NCBI GenBank assembly: GCA_913031515.1 | Contig: CAJWET010000100.1 | Span: 1 to 6,225 of the forward strand | DNA length: 6,225 bases | Direction: 5' to 3' | Source of the DNA: an uncultured Acidimicrobiaceae bacterium | Lineage (GTDB): Bacteria; Actinomycetota; Acidimicrobiia; Acidimicrobiales; UBA8592 | In this document: one piece after another, positions 1-5,830 of the stretch | Layout: each line of letters opens with the position of its first letter | How positions within the stretch are numbered: position 1 is the first letter of the stretch | Made by a program: the position numbers and the translations under genes | Notes under the pieces: model-generated | Databases searched by the model: none | The model's input: the letters and a program-made list of their open reading frames with translations, nothing else | What the model was told of the DNA's origin: nothing

Positions 1-340
1 GAGCGTCTCCTGTCTCTTTAATTTCTTCAACTACGGAACTGAAATACCCCATATTCGTTGTTCCATCTGGATTAGGCGGCGTTGGAAGGCACAGAAAATG
101 AAATAATGCGTTCGAGCTTGCATTGCGGGCGCCGACAACAAATCGCAGCTTTTCATCGATAACTGCATTGGCTATAAGTTCCGAAAGTCCTGGTTCGAAG
201 ATAGGGATTTCTCCCTCTTCTAGGTTTTGGATTTTTGTCTCATCGACGTCAGCGATTATGACGTTATGGCCTAGATGGGCTAGACAGGCACCCGTTGTTA
301 AGCCAACATAACCCGCACCTATTACTGCTATATCAGCCAT
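1..340 (-). CDS. ugd: UDP-glucose 6-dehydrogenase family protein, N-terminal part (3' end outside window)
   Basis: This is the NAD-binding domain of a UDP-glucose/GDP-mannose dehydrogenase, a cytosolic enzyme that oxidises a nucleotide sugar twice to the uronic acid for polysaccharide synthesis. Translating from the ATG at 340 gives 113 codons before the left edge. Residues 4-14 hold the dinucleotide fingerprint GAGYVGL, D31 ends strand beta-2 and should bind the NAD ribose, residues 46-55 read PIFEPGLSEL (a family hallmark), and FLCLPTP at 82-88 is followed by a DG turn as in relatives. The catalytic Cys and the UDP-binding domain lie outside, so sugar specificity cannot be read. The TTGACLAHLGH stretch looks actinobacterial to me. 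The ribosome-binding site is weak (an AAGAAAGAAG-like purine run). The gene sits 77 bp downstream of the DUF6285-like gene on the same strand but has no obvious functional link to it. The family call is firm; the exact substrate is not. Confidence 0.9.
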   Translation of the reverse strand, partial: MADIAVIGAGYVGLTTGACLAHLGHNVIIADVDETKIQNLEEGEIPIFEPGLSELIANAVIDEKLRFVVGARNASSNALFHFLCLPTPPNPDGTTNMGYFSSVVEEIKETGDA

Positions 341-417
341 TGTCAGCTACTTCTTTCTTCGGAACCACATCTAAGTCTAGCTATGACTTCTAGGAACCGT
401 TTATCTACGATTGCCTA

Positions 418-828
418 TCAAGCTGGCGAATCGTTTTCTGATATGGAGTACGAAGGATTAGCAACCACAAGTTTTCTATGAACCAGCTGAGTCAATTTGG
501 TATGGATATCTTCAAGCTTGCTGTCAAACTCCCCGTTTCTCAAAGCATCGGATAGTTCTTTTTCACTATCCATGTTTAAATCGCCCAGAAAATCTTTGAA
601 TGCTTTTCTATCTTCAGCAATGTTCTGGATTTCTCTGGATGCTATGCCTAGCGCATTTGAAGCTATTCGTAATTTCCACTTTTGGGTTTGGGAGATTTCT
701 CCATCAAGCTCTTCTGAAATGAATAGCTTCACTGCTTCAATTAGTTGGTGAGCTGACGGAGCATCGTATGGAGTATCTCCTCTTGGGGGAAGCGCCATAT
801 CCATTTCTTCATGTTCATGCATGCTCAT
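418..828 (-). CDS. DUF6285-like small protein, probable partner of the adjacent phosphotransferase (LvaB-like)
   Basis: A 136-aa soluble, helix-rich protein with no signal peptide or membrane segment. I recognise it as DUF6285-like from the pattern APSAHQLIEAVKLFI (24-38), a WKLRIASNALGIASREI helix (51-67), an LRNGEFD segment (96-102) and the C-terminal KLVVANPSY (119-127). Proteins of this type sit next to APH-fold phosphotransferases and acyl-CoA dehydrogenases. In Pseudomonas putida a small protein in the same position, LvaB, is needed with the kinase LvaA to phosphorylate 4-hydroxyacyl-CoA. Equating this protein with LvaB is an inference from position and size. The start at 828 is chosen because AAGGAG lies 7 nt upstream; a longer frame from 876 would add 16 residues lying entirely inside the kinase gene. 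The chosen start overlaps the kinase stop by 14 bp, implying translational coupling. The N-terminus is rich in Met, His and Glu and extends before the conserved part. Confidence 0.8.
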   Translation of the reverse strand: MSMHEHEEMDMALPPRGDTPYDAPSAHQLIEAVKLFISEELDGEISQTQKWKLRIASNALGIASREIQNIAEDRKAFKDFLGDLNMDSEKELSDALRNGEFDSKLEDIHTKLTQLVHRKLVVANPSYSISENDSPA

Positions 829-1819
829 GGATCCGCTCCTTAAGCGCAGATAGAAGGTCGTATTCATTTTCTGCAACTCGCCGCCCGATAGTAGCGATCT
901 CTATAGAAGAAGTTCTCCCAGCCCGAAAATCTCCTCCCATTTGTAGGCAGATAACACCCCAGCGAAGTGTTCCAAAGATTTCCCACCACAGAAGTGTCTC
1001 GAGAGGAATTCGCGTTCCACTAGTTTCTTCGTAGCCATCAAGAAGGTCCTCGTATGTACCCATCCCCGCTACTTTCCCTTTTCCACCAAAACGCCAAGCT
1101 CGAACGCACATCCAACCCAAGTCTTCAGCTGGGTCCCCAAAGTGTGCAATCTCCCAATCGAGCACAGCACGCAGTCCATCTTCGCCGATAAGCAGGTTCC
1201 CAAGTCTGAAATCCCCGTGAATTAGACAAGATTCAAGTGGTTCAGGGCGGTTTGCTTCGAGCCACCTGATGGCTAAGTCAAAAGTTGGGTGTGGGTCACA
1301 GAGGGCATCGTAGATTCCGGTGAGAGATAATAGGGAATCAGTGGTTTCAATGAGTTCCGCTCCCTCCAGTTCTTCCTTAGGGATAGCGTGTATAGCAGCG
1401 AGAGCCGATGCACAATCTGAAAGAAATACTGAGCGGGCGTTTCCCCACTCGTTGTCTCTGAGGATTTTCCTTGCAATTGTTTCACCACGGATTCGGTGAG
1501 TAACGGTAAAGCTGCGCCCTAAGGGGTTAGGTATTTCTGAGCTTGTGACCACAGTAGCTACTGGCACATTCCATTCAGCAGCTTTTTTCAAAAGCCGTGC
1601 TTCTCTAGCGCAGGTTCCAACAAGCCGATCTAGTCCATCCCGATCTAGCTGGAGAATCAATTCAGTGGTGTTTCCGTTTGCATCTACCGCATCAAAGCTC
1701 CACGTTTCCCGATTTGCCCCTCCAGTTAGGCGAACAAGATCAGTAATCGTAATCTCCCCGATGGGTTCATAAAGGGCTTCGATCAAATGTGACGTTAGGA
1801 AGTGATCCGTATTACCCAC
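815..1819 (-). CDS. APH-fold phosphotransferase (ACAD10/LvaA-like small-molecule kinase)
   Basis: A full-length (334 aa) cytosolic ATP-dependent kinase of the aminoglycoside phosphotransferase/choline kinase fold. Residues 33-40 (GGANRETW) form the N-terminal nucleotide-loop motif, HGDFRLGN at 201-208 is the catalytic loop (D203 as base, N208 as metal ligand), DWE at 221-223 corresponds to the kinase DFG metal site, and HFGDPAEDLGW at 226-236 is typical of the ACAD10-like branch. The branch is associated with acyl-CoA dehydrogenases; in the lva pathway its member LvaA phosphorylates the hydroxyl of 4-hydroxyacyl-CoA. True antibiotic resistance is unlikely in this metabolic context. The start is a GTG at 1819 that overlaps the upstream TAA by 8 bp, with AGGA about 10 nt before it; the stop overlaps the DUF6285-like start. 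Both junctions indicate one operon with coupled translation. Family confidence is high; a hydroxyacyl-CoA substrate is inference. Confidence 0.9.
   Translation of the reverse strand: MGNTDHFLTSHLIEALYEPIGEITITDLVRLTGGANRETWSFDAVDANGNTTELILQLDRDGLDRLVGTCAREARLLKKAAEWNVPVATVVTSSEIPNPLGRSFTVTHRIRGETIARKILRDNEWGNARSVFLSDCASALAAIHAIPKEELEGAELIETTDSLLSLTGIYDALCDPHPTFDLAIRWLEANRPEPLESCLIHGDFRLGNLLIGEDGLRAVLDWEIAHFGDPAEDLGWMCVRAWRFGGKGKVAGMGTYEDLLDGYEETSGTRIPLETLLWWEIFGTLRWGVICLQMGGDFRAGRTSSIEIATIGRRVAENEYDLLSALKERIHEHA
836..841 (-). promoter_or_regulatory. Shine-Dalgarno site of the DUF6285-like gene
   Basis: On the minus strand AAGGAG is followed by a 7-nt spacer and the ATG at 828. It lies inside the last codons of the phosphotransferase gene. 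It decides the start over the upstream ATG at 876 and supports independent re-initiation at high rate on the same mRNA. Confidence 0.75.
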
Positions 1820-2852
1820 TGAAGTCTCTTCCTGTGGGTCGCCCGTTCTGGATCTGATCTAGGTACTCGCTCATACCTATTCCAACTTCACCATTGCACC
1901 GATATCTTGTCATCGCTTCAGTGATCCGAGTTAATAGGTTTTCTCCATCAGGTGTTTTTCTTCTGTTACGAAGAGGAATTAAAGAGAGCACTTCTCCGTC
2001 TATTTCATACTCTTTGCCATCGCTGGTTTTCGCCCAGCATTGCATCCCAGTTTGGTAATCAGAGTCATCCCAAGTCGTTTCAATGCGACAATCCTCAATC
2101 AATTTATATTCATCCCCTTCGAGAACCATTCCTGCCCGACGTACCTTTTCACCGCTGCCATCTGTGCTGATGATCGAAAGCATTAAAGCAAAGTCAGGTG
2201 AGAAGACCATTGGAAGCCACCTGTACCAACTTATCGATTGCCAGTAGCGCGCCCCCCATGATTTATCGCGAAGTCCCATGCCATGAATCTCCAGTGCTTC
2301 TTTGCTAACGGTTATTGCGCCCTCCATCTTTCCATGTTGTTCATAGTGGGCTTTTGCGAAACTCCCTTCAGCATTTGTTTCCATTTCAGAACCGTCTTCG
2401 TAAACAGGTTTCCCACCGTACATGGGAGACATGCCAGTCCAATCAAGTTCGATGTTGCAGTCAACTATCGGATTTTCGTTGAAGGCTTGCCGAGGATTCG
2501 CCATTTGTCTCGGGTCATCGAGAAGACAAACTTTCCCGGAATAAGACAGCTTGAGCGTTTCGAATGGTTCAATGACGTCGATGGATAAGCCGCCAGCTTG
2601 CATGGAGCGATTATCTACGATTTGCGGCCGGTCAAACATGAACCCCACCTGTCCATTCGGTAAATAAACACAGATCGACATTTCTGCGTATCCTTCATTT
2701 ACCCGGTTACCTAGACGGAACCATCCACCGATTTCCTTCTCGATATCAAATGTGTTGAAGTACATTGATTCGTTGTAGTTGCTAGCGGCATCAGGTTCAT
2801 GAGTGTATTCATCCGATGGTTCCAGTATGGTAATAATTTTTTTGCTGGCCAT
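1812..2852 (-). CDS. DUF7065/DUF7064-like two-domain protein (AttH/CrtC-type beta-barrel), function unknown
   Basis: A 346-aa protein without signal peptide or membrane helix, rich in beta strands and aromatic residues. I assign it to the DUF7065 (N-terminal, about 1-180) plus DUF7064 (C-terminal, about 185-335) architecture from the hallmark GMGLRDKSWGARYW at 191-204 and the late GIGMSEYL at 324-331. These families are related in fold to AttH and hydroxyneurosporene hydratase (CrtC), lipocalin-like double barrels that hold hydrophobic ligands, so a lipid- or terpenoid-related substrate is plausible. No catalytic residues can be named with confidence. It is the first gene of the operon and its TAA overlaps the kinase GTG by 8 bp, a strong sign that the two act together. 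The ATG at 2852 has no good Shine-Dalgarno sequence; a TATCGT hexamer ends 6 nt before it, so a leaderless transcript is possible. The family call is from memory of motifs. Confidence 0.75.
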   Translation of the reverse strand: MASKKIITILEPSDEYTHEPDAASNYNESMYFNTFDIEKEIGGWFRLGNRVNEGYAEMSICVYLPNGQVGFMFDRPQIVDNRSMQAGGLSIDVIEPFETLKLSYSGKVCLLDDPRQMANPRQAFNENPIVDCNIELDWTGMSPMYGGKPVYEDGSEMETNAEGSFAKAHYEQHGKMEGAITVSKEALEIHGMGLRDKSWGARYWQSISWYRWLPMVFSPDFALMLSIISTDGSGEKVRRAGMVLEGDEYKLIEDCRIETTWDDSDYQTGMQCWAKTSDGKEYEIDGEVLSLIPLRNRRKTPDGENLLTRITEAMTRYRCNGEVGIGMSEYLDQIQNGRPTGRDFSG

Positions 2853-2952
2853 AGAGAAACGATACTCTTTACCAACTGTAATCCATAAATTTTCTTCCCC
2901 ATGACTTCAGACATTAAGTGTTGCAAGCTAATGAAATCTATTCGGCGAGTAT

Positions 2953-2971
2953 GTGTTTATTGGACTAACAC
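2953..2971. repeat. Short inverted repeat, possible operator
   Basis: GTGTT and AACAC flank a 9-bp spacer, giving a 19-bp interrupted palindrome in the divergent intergenic region, 57 bp before the TTG start of the SDR. The arms are only 5 bp, so chance is a real alternative. Size and position would suit a dimeric repressor, for example of the TetR type that often controls acyl-CoA genes, but no regulator gene is present in the window. Confidence 0.3.
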
Positions 2972-3010
2972 GGCTCATTTGTTTCTTGGGAACATCTTTG
3001 ATCTAATGGG

Positions 3011-3015
3011 AGGAG
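3011..3015 (+). promoter_or_regulatory. Possible Shine-Dalgarno site of the SDR gene
   Basis: AGGAG lies 12 nt before the TTG at 3028, longer than ideal. A second purine run, GGAGGG at 3030-3035, lies only 4 nt before an in-frame GTG at 3040. Either could be used, so the SDR start is uncertain by four residues. An in-frame TAG at 3019-3021 excludes any start further upstream. Confidence 0.45.
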
Positions 3016-3027
3016 TCTTAGTTTGAG

Positions 3028-3882
3028 TTGGAGGGTCATGTGGGAGAAGCTCGTTTAGCGAACAAAGTTGCCGTGATTACCGGCGGAGGAAATGGTATTG
3101 GTCGGGCTACCGCTTTGCGGTTTTCTGAAGAAGGTGCATCGGTTGTTGTAGCGGACATTCAAGAGGATAAAGCAGCAGAAACTTCGCAGATGATCGCTGA
3201 CACTGGTGGGCAAGCTGCATCGATCCGTGTAGATGTAACAAGTGGGGCAGATAATGAGAAGATGGCGGATCTAGCTGTGGATAGTTTCGGCGGCCTTGAT
3301 TGTCTAGTTACAGCTGCAGGTGTAAGCCACGCAAATTACGTGTCCGGAGATATAGAGCCAGACATTAAGAACATTGTCACCAACCGAGCGGATTATTTAG
3401 ATCGCCCCGGGTGGGAATTTGTTGAAGGCGACCCTGAGGAATTTGACAAAGTCCTTGCGGTGAACCTTAAAGGGACACTGCTCGGGATGCAGGCCTGTGT
3501 AGCAAGAATGCTTGAGTCTGAAACCAAAGGTTCAGTCGTGACGGTTGCTAGCATTGCAGCGAAACATCCTGACGCCGGCCCAGTTGCCTATACAACTTCA
3601 AAAGCAGGTGTCTGGATGTTGACGAAAAAAGTAGCGCGAATGCTTGGACCAGTTGGGATCCGCGTCAATTGCATAGGTCCTGGTTTCATCAACACGCATA
3701 TGACCGCCGTCATTGATTTAATGGATGAGACCGAAACCGCTGAATTCAATAACATGATTCCACTTGGTCGCCGAGGAGAGCCTATTGAAATAGCCAACGC
3801 AGCGTTATTTCTCTGCAGTGACGAGTCCAGTTACTTTACCGGAGAGATTCTCCACCCTGATGGTGGTTTTTTCACCGAATAG
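3028..3882 (+). CDS. Short-chain dehydrogenase/reductase (classical SDR, NAD-type) with an insertion
   Basis: A complete cytosolic NAD(P)-dependent oxidoreductase of 284 aa acting on an alcohol/ketone pair. Visible motifs are TGGGNGIG (18-25), D43 at the end of beta-2 (favouring NAD over NADP), DV at 69-70, TAAG at 95-98 in place of the usual NNAG, N146, S175, Y188 and K192 as the catalytic tetrad, and PG at 218-219. Between TAAG and N146 lie about 48 residues where classical SDRs such as FabG have roughly 25, so about 20 extra residues (around 103-135) are inserted near the substrate pocket. The start is TTG 3028 or GTG 3040; no ATG is available. It is transcribed divergently from the DUF7064 operon and converges with the acyl-CoA dehydrogenase. 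In an lva-like scheme it would be the ketoacyl/hydroxyacyl-CoA reductase (LvaD role), but the true substrate cannot be read. Confidence 0.9.
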   Translation: MEGHVGEARLANKVAVITGGGNGIGRATALRFSEEGASVVVADIQEDKAAETSQMIADTGGQAASIRVDVTSGADNEKMADLAVDSFGGLDCLVTAAGVSHANYVSGDIEPDIKNIVTNRADYLDRPGWEFVEGDPEEFDKVLAVNLKGTLLGMQACVARMLESETKGSVVTVASIAAKHPDAGPVAYTTSKAGVWMLTKKVARMLGPVGIRVNCIGPGFINTHMTAVIDLMDETETAEFNNMIPLGRRGEPIEIANAALFLCSDESSYFTGEILHPDGGFFTE

Positions 3883-3885
3883 GTT

Positions 3886-5034
3886 TTAAAGACCAAGTCC
3901 TCTGCCTACGATTTCTTTCATAATTTCCGTTGTTCCACCGTAGATACTTTGCACTCTGCCATCACGCCAGAGCCGTGAAATAGGGTATTCGTCCATATAT
4001 CCGTATCCCCCGAAAAATTGAAGGCATTGATCTATCGCACGTTTTTGTAATTCAGTTGTCCACCATTTGGCCATGGCTGCTTCATCTGCTGTTAGTTCTT
4101 TGGCGTTGTGGGCGATGACGCACTTGTCGAGAAACGCCCAAGCGAATTCGAGTTCCGTTGCTATCTCTGCCATTTTGAACCGAGTATTTTGAAAGTTTCC
4201 GATTGGTTGACCAAATGCCTGCCGTTCTTTCACATACTCCAAAGTCAGGTCAAAGGCATATTGTGTTCCAGCGACTGCTGAGATAGCGATGTTCAATCTC
4301 TCTTGAGGGAGATTGAACATCATGTGATAGAAGCCTTGGTTTTCTTCTCCTAAAAGGTTTTCGACTGGCACCTTTACATCTGTAAAGAAAAGTTCTGCTG
4401 TGTCTTGGCTGTGCCTTCCTATCTTGTCAAGATTTCGGCCTCGTTCAAAACCATCCATGCCTCTTTCAACAACTAGGAGCGAGACTCCTCTGTGGCCAGC
4501 TTCAGGGTTTGTTTTTGCTGCCACAATGATGAGATCACTAATAATTCCGTTCGAAATGAAGGTTTTTGAACCATTGAGTATGAAAGATTCACCATCTTTT
4601 ATTGCGGTGGTCGATATGGAAGCTAAATCAGATCCTGTTCCTGGCTCTGACATTGCTATGGCTGTTATGTACATACCGCTAGCCAAGCCTGGTAACCATC
4701 TTTGATGTTGTTCCTCCGAACAGAATTCTAGAAAGTAAGGAATGCAGATGTCATTATGTAGTCCTAAAGCTGAAGCTGCTGCAGCAACGCCTGCCATATC
4801 GAATTCTTCCTGCATGATTTGGTTGAAGCGGTAATCTTTGATTTCTCCTCCACCAAATTTCTGAGGGATATCAATTCCTAGAAATCCGTTTTCGCCAGCA
4901 ATTTCGAAAAGGGACCGATCGATAATTCCTTCTCGTTCCCAGTCATCATTTTTGGGAACAATTTCCTTCTCAACGAATTGTCGAAACGATTCTCTGAACA
5001 GTTGATGTTCTGATTCAAATATGGTTCGCTCCAT
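3886..5034 (-). CDS. Acyl-CoA dehydrogenase, long-chain (LCAD)-type
   Basis: A full-length (382 aa) FAD enzyme that introduces the alpha,beta double bond into acyl-CoA and passes electrons to ETF. Signature 1, AMSEPGTGSDLAS, is at 127-139 and signature 2, from QFFGGYGYMDEYPISR, begins at 339. The Glu at the MCAD catalytic position is replaced by Gly (G366 in IYGGTTEIM), while E245 in NLPQERLNI occupies the alternative catalytic-base position known from long-chain and isovaleryl-CoA dehydrogenases. The C-terminal IYGGTTEIMKEIVGR closely recalls mammalian LCAD. AAGGAG stands 4 nt before the ATG. The gene follows surE by 19 bp in the same operon, and its TAA faces the SDR stop across 3 bp. It may act in beta-oxidation or, given the kinases nearby, on phosphorylated hydroxyacyl-CoA as LvaC or ACAD10/11 do; the latter is inference. 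A perfect inverted repeat covers the codons around E245. Confidence 0.95.
   Translation of the reverse strand: MERTIFESEHQLFRESFRQFVEKEIVPKNDDWEREGIIDRSLFEIAGENGFLGIDIPQKFGGGEIKDYRFNQIMQEEFDMAGVAAAASALGLHNDICIPYFLEFCSEEQHQRWLPGLASGMYITAIAMSEPGTGSDLASISTTAIKDGESFILNGSKTFISNGIISDLIIVAAKTNPEAGHRGVSLLVVERGMDGFERGRNLDKIGRHSQDTAELFFTDVKVPVENLLGEENQGFYHMMFNLPQERLNIAISAVAGTQYAFDLTLEYVKERQAFGQPIGNFQNTRFKMAEIATELEFAWAFLDKCVIAHNAKELTADEAAMAKWWTTELQKRAIDQCLQFFGGYGYMDEYPISRLWRDGRVQSIYGGTTEIMKEIVGRGLGL
4288..4321. repeat. Perfect 13-bp inverted repeat with 8-nt loop inside the acyl-CoA dehydrogenase gene
   Basis: On the coding (minus) strand the arm GATGTTCAATCTC (4321-4309) is followed by the loop CCTCAAGA and the exact reverse complement GAGATTGAACATC (4300-4288). 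One more U-G pair is possible outside. The repeat spans the codons for MFNLPQERLNI, and the codon of the presumed catalytic E245 (4302-4300) lies at the loop/right-arm border. No T-run follows, so it is not an intrinsic terminator. The mRNA could form a stable hairpin here; a chance product of the protein sequence is the alternative. Confidence 0.85.
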
Positions 5035-5038
5035 GGTT

Positions 5039-5044
5039 CTCCTT
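5039..5044 (-). promoter_or_regulatory. Shine-Dalgarno site of the acyl-CoA dehydrogenase
   Basis: On the minus strand AAGGAG lies 4 nt before the ATG at 5034, in the 19-bp gap after surE. It is a strong site with a slightly short spacer and fixes the start. Confidence 0.75.
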
Positions 5045-5053
5045 TTGTCGGCC

Positions 5054-5830
5054 TTAAAGGATTATAGATTTTTCTAAAGAAGCAACCATGCTTGGGGTGT
5101 TCACTCCGTCTGCCCGGAATCCTATCAGTCCAGTTACTGATACGTATCCTGCATCAACTAAAGCGGTATCTGTGTCCGGACTTAGTTCTACATCTCGTGC
5201 TGTCACCTTTATCCGAAGTTTTCCAGATTGAGTTTCCTCAAGGGATGTCTTTGTCGTTCCGAAAGCAGCGATCCTTCCCCAACGAACTCCTCGTAAGGAT
5301 TCGGGTCGTTCATTTGGTGTGTTGATGTTCCATACGGTCTTTCGCGGTAGATCTAAGATTTGTCTTACGGCAGCTACTGCAATTACACCGCTGGTTTCCC
5401 ACAACATGGGCTTCCCGTTACGTTTCTGACTCAAAGCTATTCCCGAGACCCCAAAATTTTGTGCGATCATTGCGGCGCCGACAGTTCCAGAATGCAGGAT
5501 GCCGCGACCACAATTCGCTCCGTCATTACTTCCGGAGATAACCAGCTCTGGTGGTTCCCCAAAGCTCCCAAGCATTGCAGTTAGGACACAAAATGCTGGG
5601 GGGCCATCGATTCCCCACGCGCTAATATGTCCGTTATCTGGGATTGCATATGGTTGAATTCCGAACTCTTCCCCATCGTCAAGAGTCCCCACACCAGCCC
5701 CCCATCCAGATCTTTCATTCGAAGGAGCAACAACGGTTATGTCATGGCCCTCCTTATCGAGGGCTATTGCGAGGGCATGGATCCCTGGTGAGGAAACTCC
5801 ATCATCGTTTGTAAGAACAATTCTTGCCAT
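5054..5830 (-). CDS. surE: SurE-family 5'/3'-nucleotidase / phosphomonoesterase
   Basis: A complete 258-aa metal-dependent phosphatase of the SurE family, cytosolic, which in studied members removes phosphate from nucleoside 5'- or 3'-monophosphates and other phosphomonoesters. The N-terminal Rossmann-like half is clear: TNDDG at 7-11 with metal ligands D9 and D10, APSNERSG at 35-42 with S41, ISGSNDGANCG at 98-108 with N102 as the fourth ligand, and SGTVGAAM at 114-121. All expected active-site residues are present, so it should be active. Its ATG overlaps the TGA of the upstream kinase by one base (TGATG), and the acyl-CoA dehydrogenase follows 19 bp later. The usual surE partner genes (pcm, rpoS-type stationary-phase genes) are absent. 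The kinase/dehydrogenase context hints at a specialised phosphomonoester substrate rather than general nucleotide salvage, but that is inference. Confidence 0.92.
   Translation of the reverse strand: MARIVLTNDDGVSSPGIHALAIALDKEGHDITVVAPSNERSGWGAGVGTLDDGEEFGIQPYAIPDNGHISAWGIDGPPAFCVLTAMLGSFGEPPELVISGSNDGANCGRGILHSGTVGAAMIAQNFGVSGIALSQKRNGKPMLWETSGVIAVAAVRQILDLPRKTVWNINTPNERPESLRGVRWGRIAAFGTTKTSLEETQSGKLRIKVTARDVELSPDTDTALVDAGYVSVTGLIGFRADGVNTPSMVASLEKSIIL

Larger units (their letters stand above)
2853..3027. promoter_or_regulatory. Divergent intergenic region with presumed promoters for the DUF7064 operon and the SDR
   Basis: This 175-bp A/T-rich gap is the only place where two genes in the window diverge, so it should carry the promoters of both. 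I cannot identify convincing paired -35/-10 hexamers. On the minus strand TATCGT lies 6 nt before the ATG at 2852 and fits the TANNNT pattern of a leaderless actinobacterial promoter. On the plus side TTGGAC at 2960-2965 is a possible -35, but no matching -10 is evident. An inverted repeat at 2953-2971 could be an operator. Confidence 0.45.

Noticed and set aside
373..389. Small hairpin (AAGTC, 7-nt loop, GACTT) between the DUF6285-like gene and ugd as a terminator
   Set aside because: The stem is only 5 bp and A/T-rich, with no T-run on either side; GGAACC also occurs twice nearby (361-366, 393-398), but I see no supported function.
829..876. Upstream ATG at 876 as the start of the DUF6285-like protein
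   Set aside because: It would place 16 extra residues wholly inside the kinase coding sequence, while a strong AAGGAG with ideal spacing marks the ATG at 828.
1626..1649. Direct repeat CCGATCTAG spaced by 6 bp
   Set aside because: It encodes a repeated LDR in LDRDGLDRL of the kinase; short and explained by coding sequence.
815..1819. Aminoglycoside resistance gene
   Set aside because: The fold is shared, but the sequence resembles the ACAD10/LvaA-like branch and the neighbours are acyl-CoA metabolism genes, with no mobile element.
2283..2588. Plus-strand open frame opposite the DUF7064-type gene (and similar antisense frames elsewhere)
   Set aside because: It lies wholly antisense to a gene with recognisable conserved motifs and its translation has no domain pattern or convincing start context.
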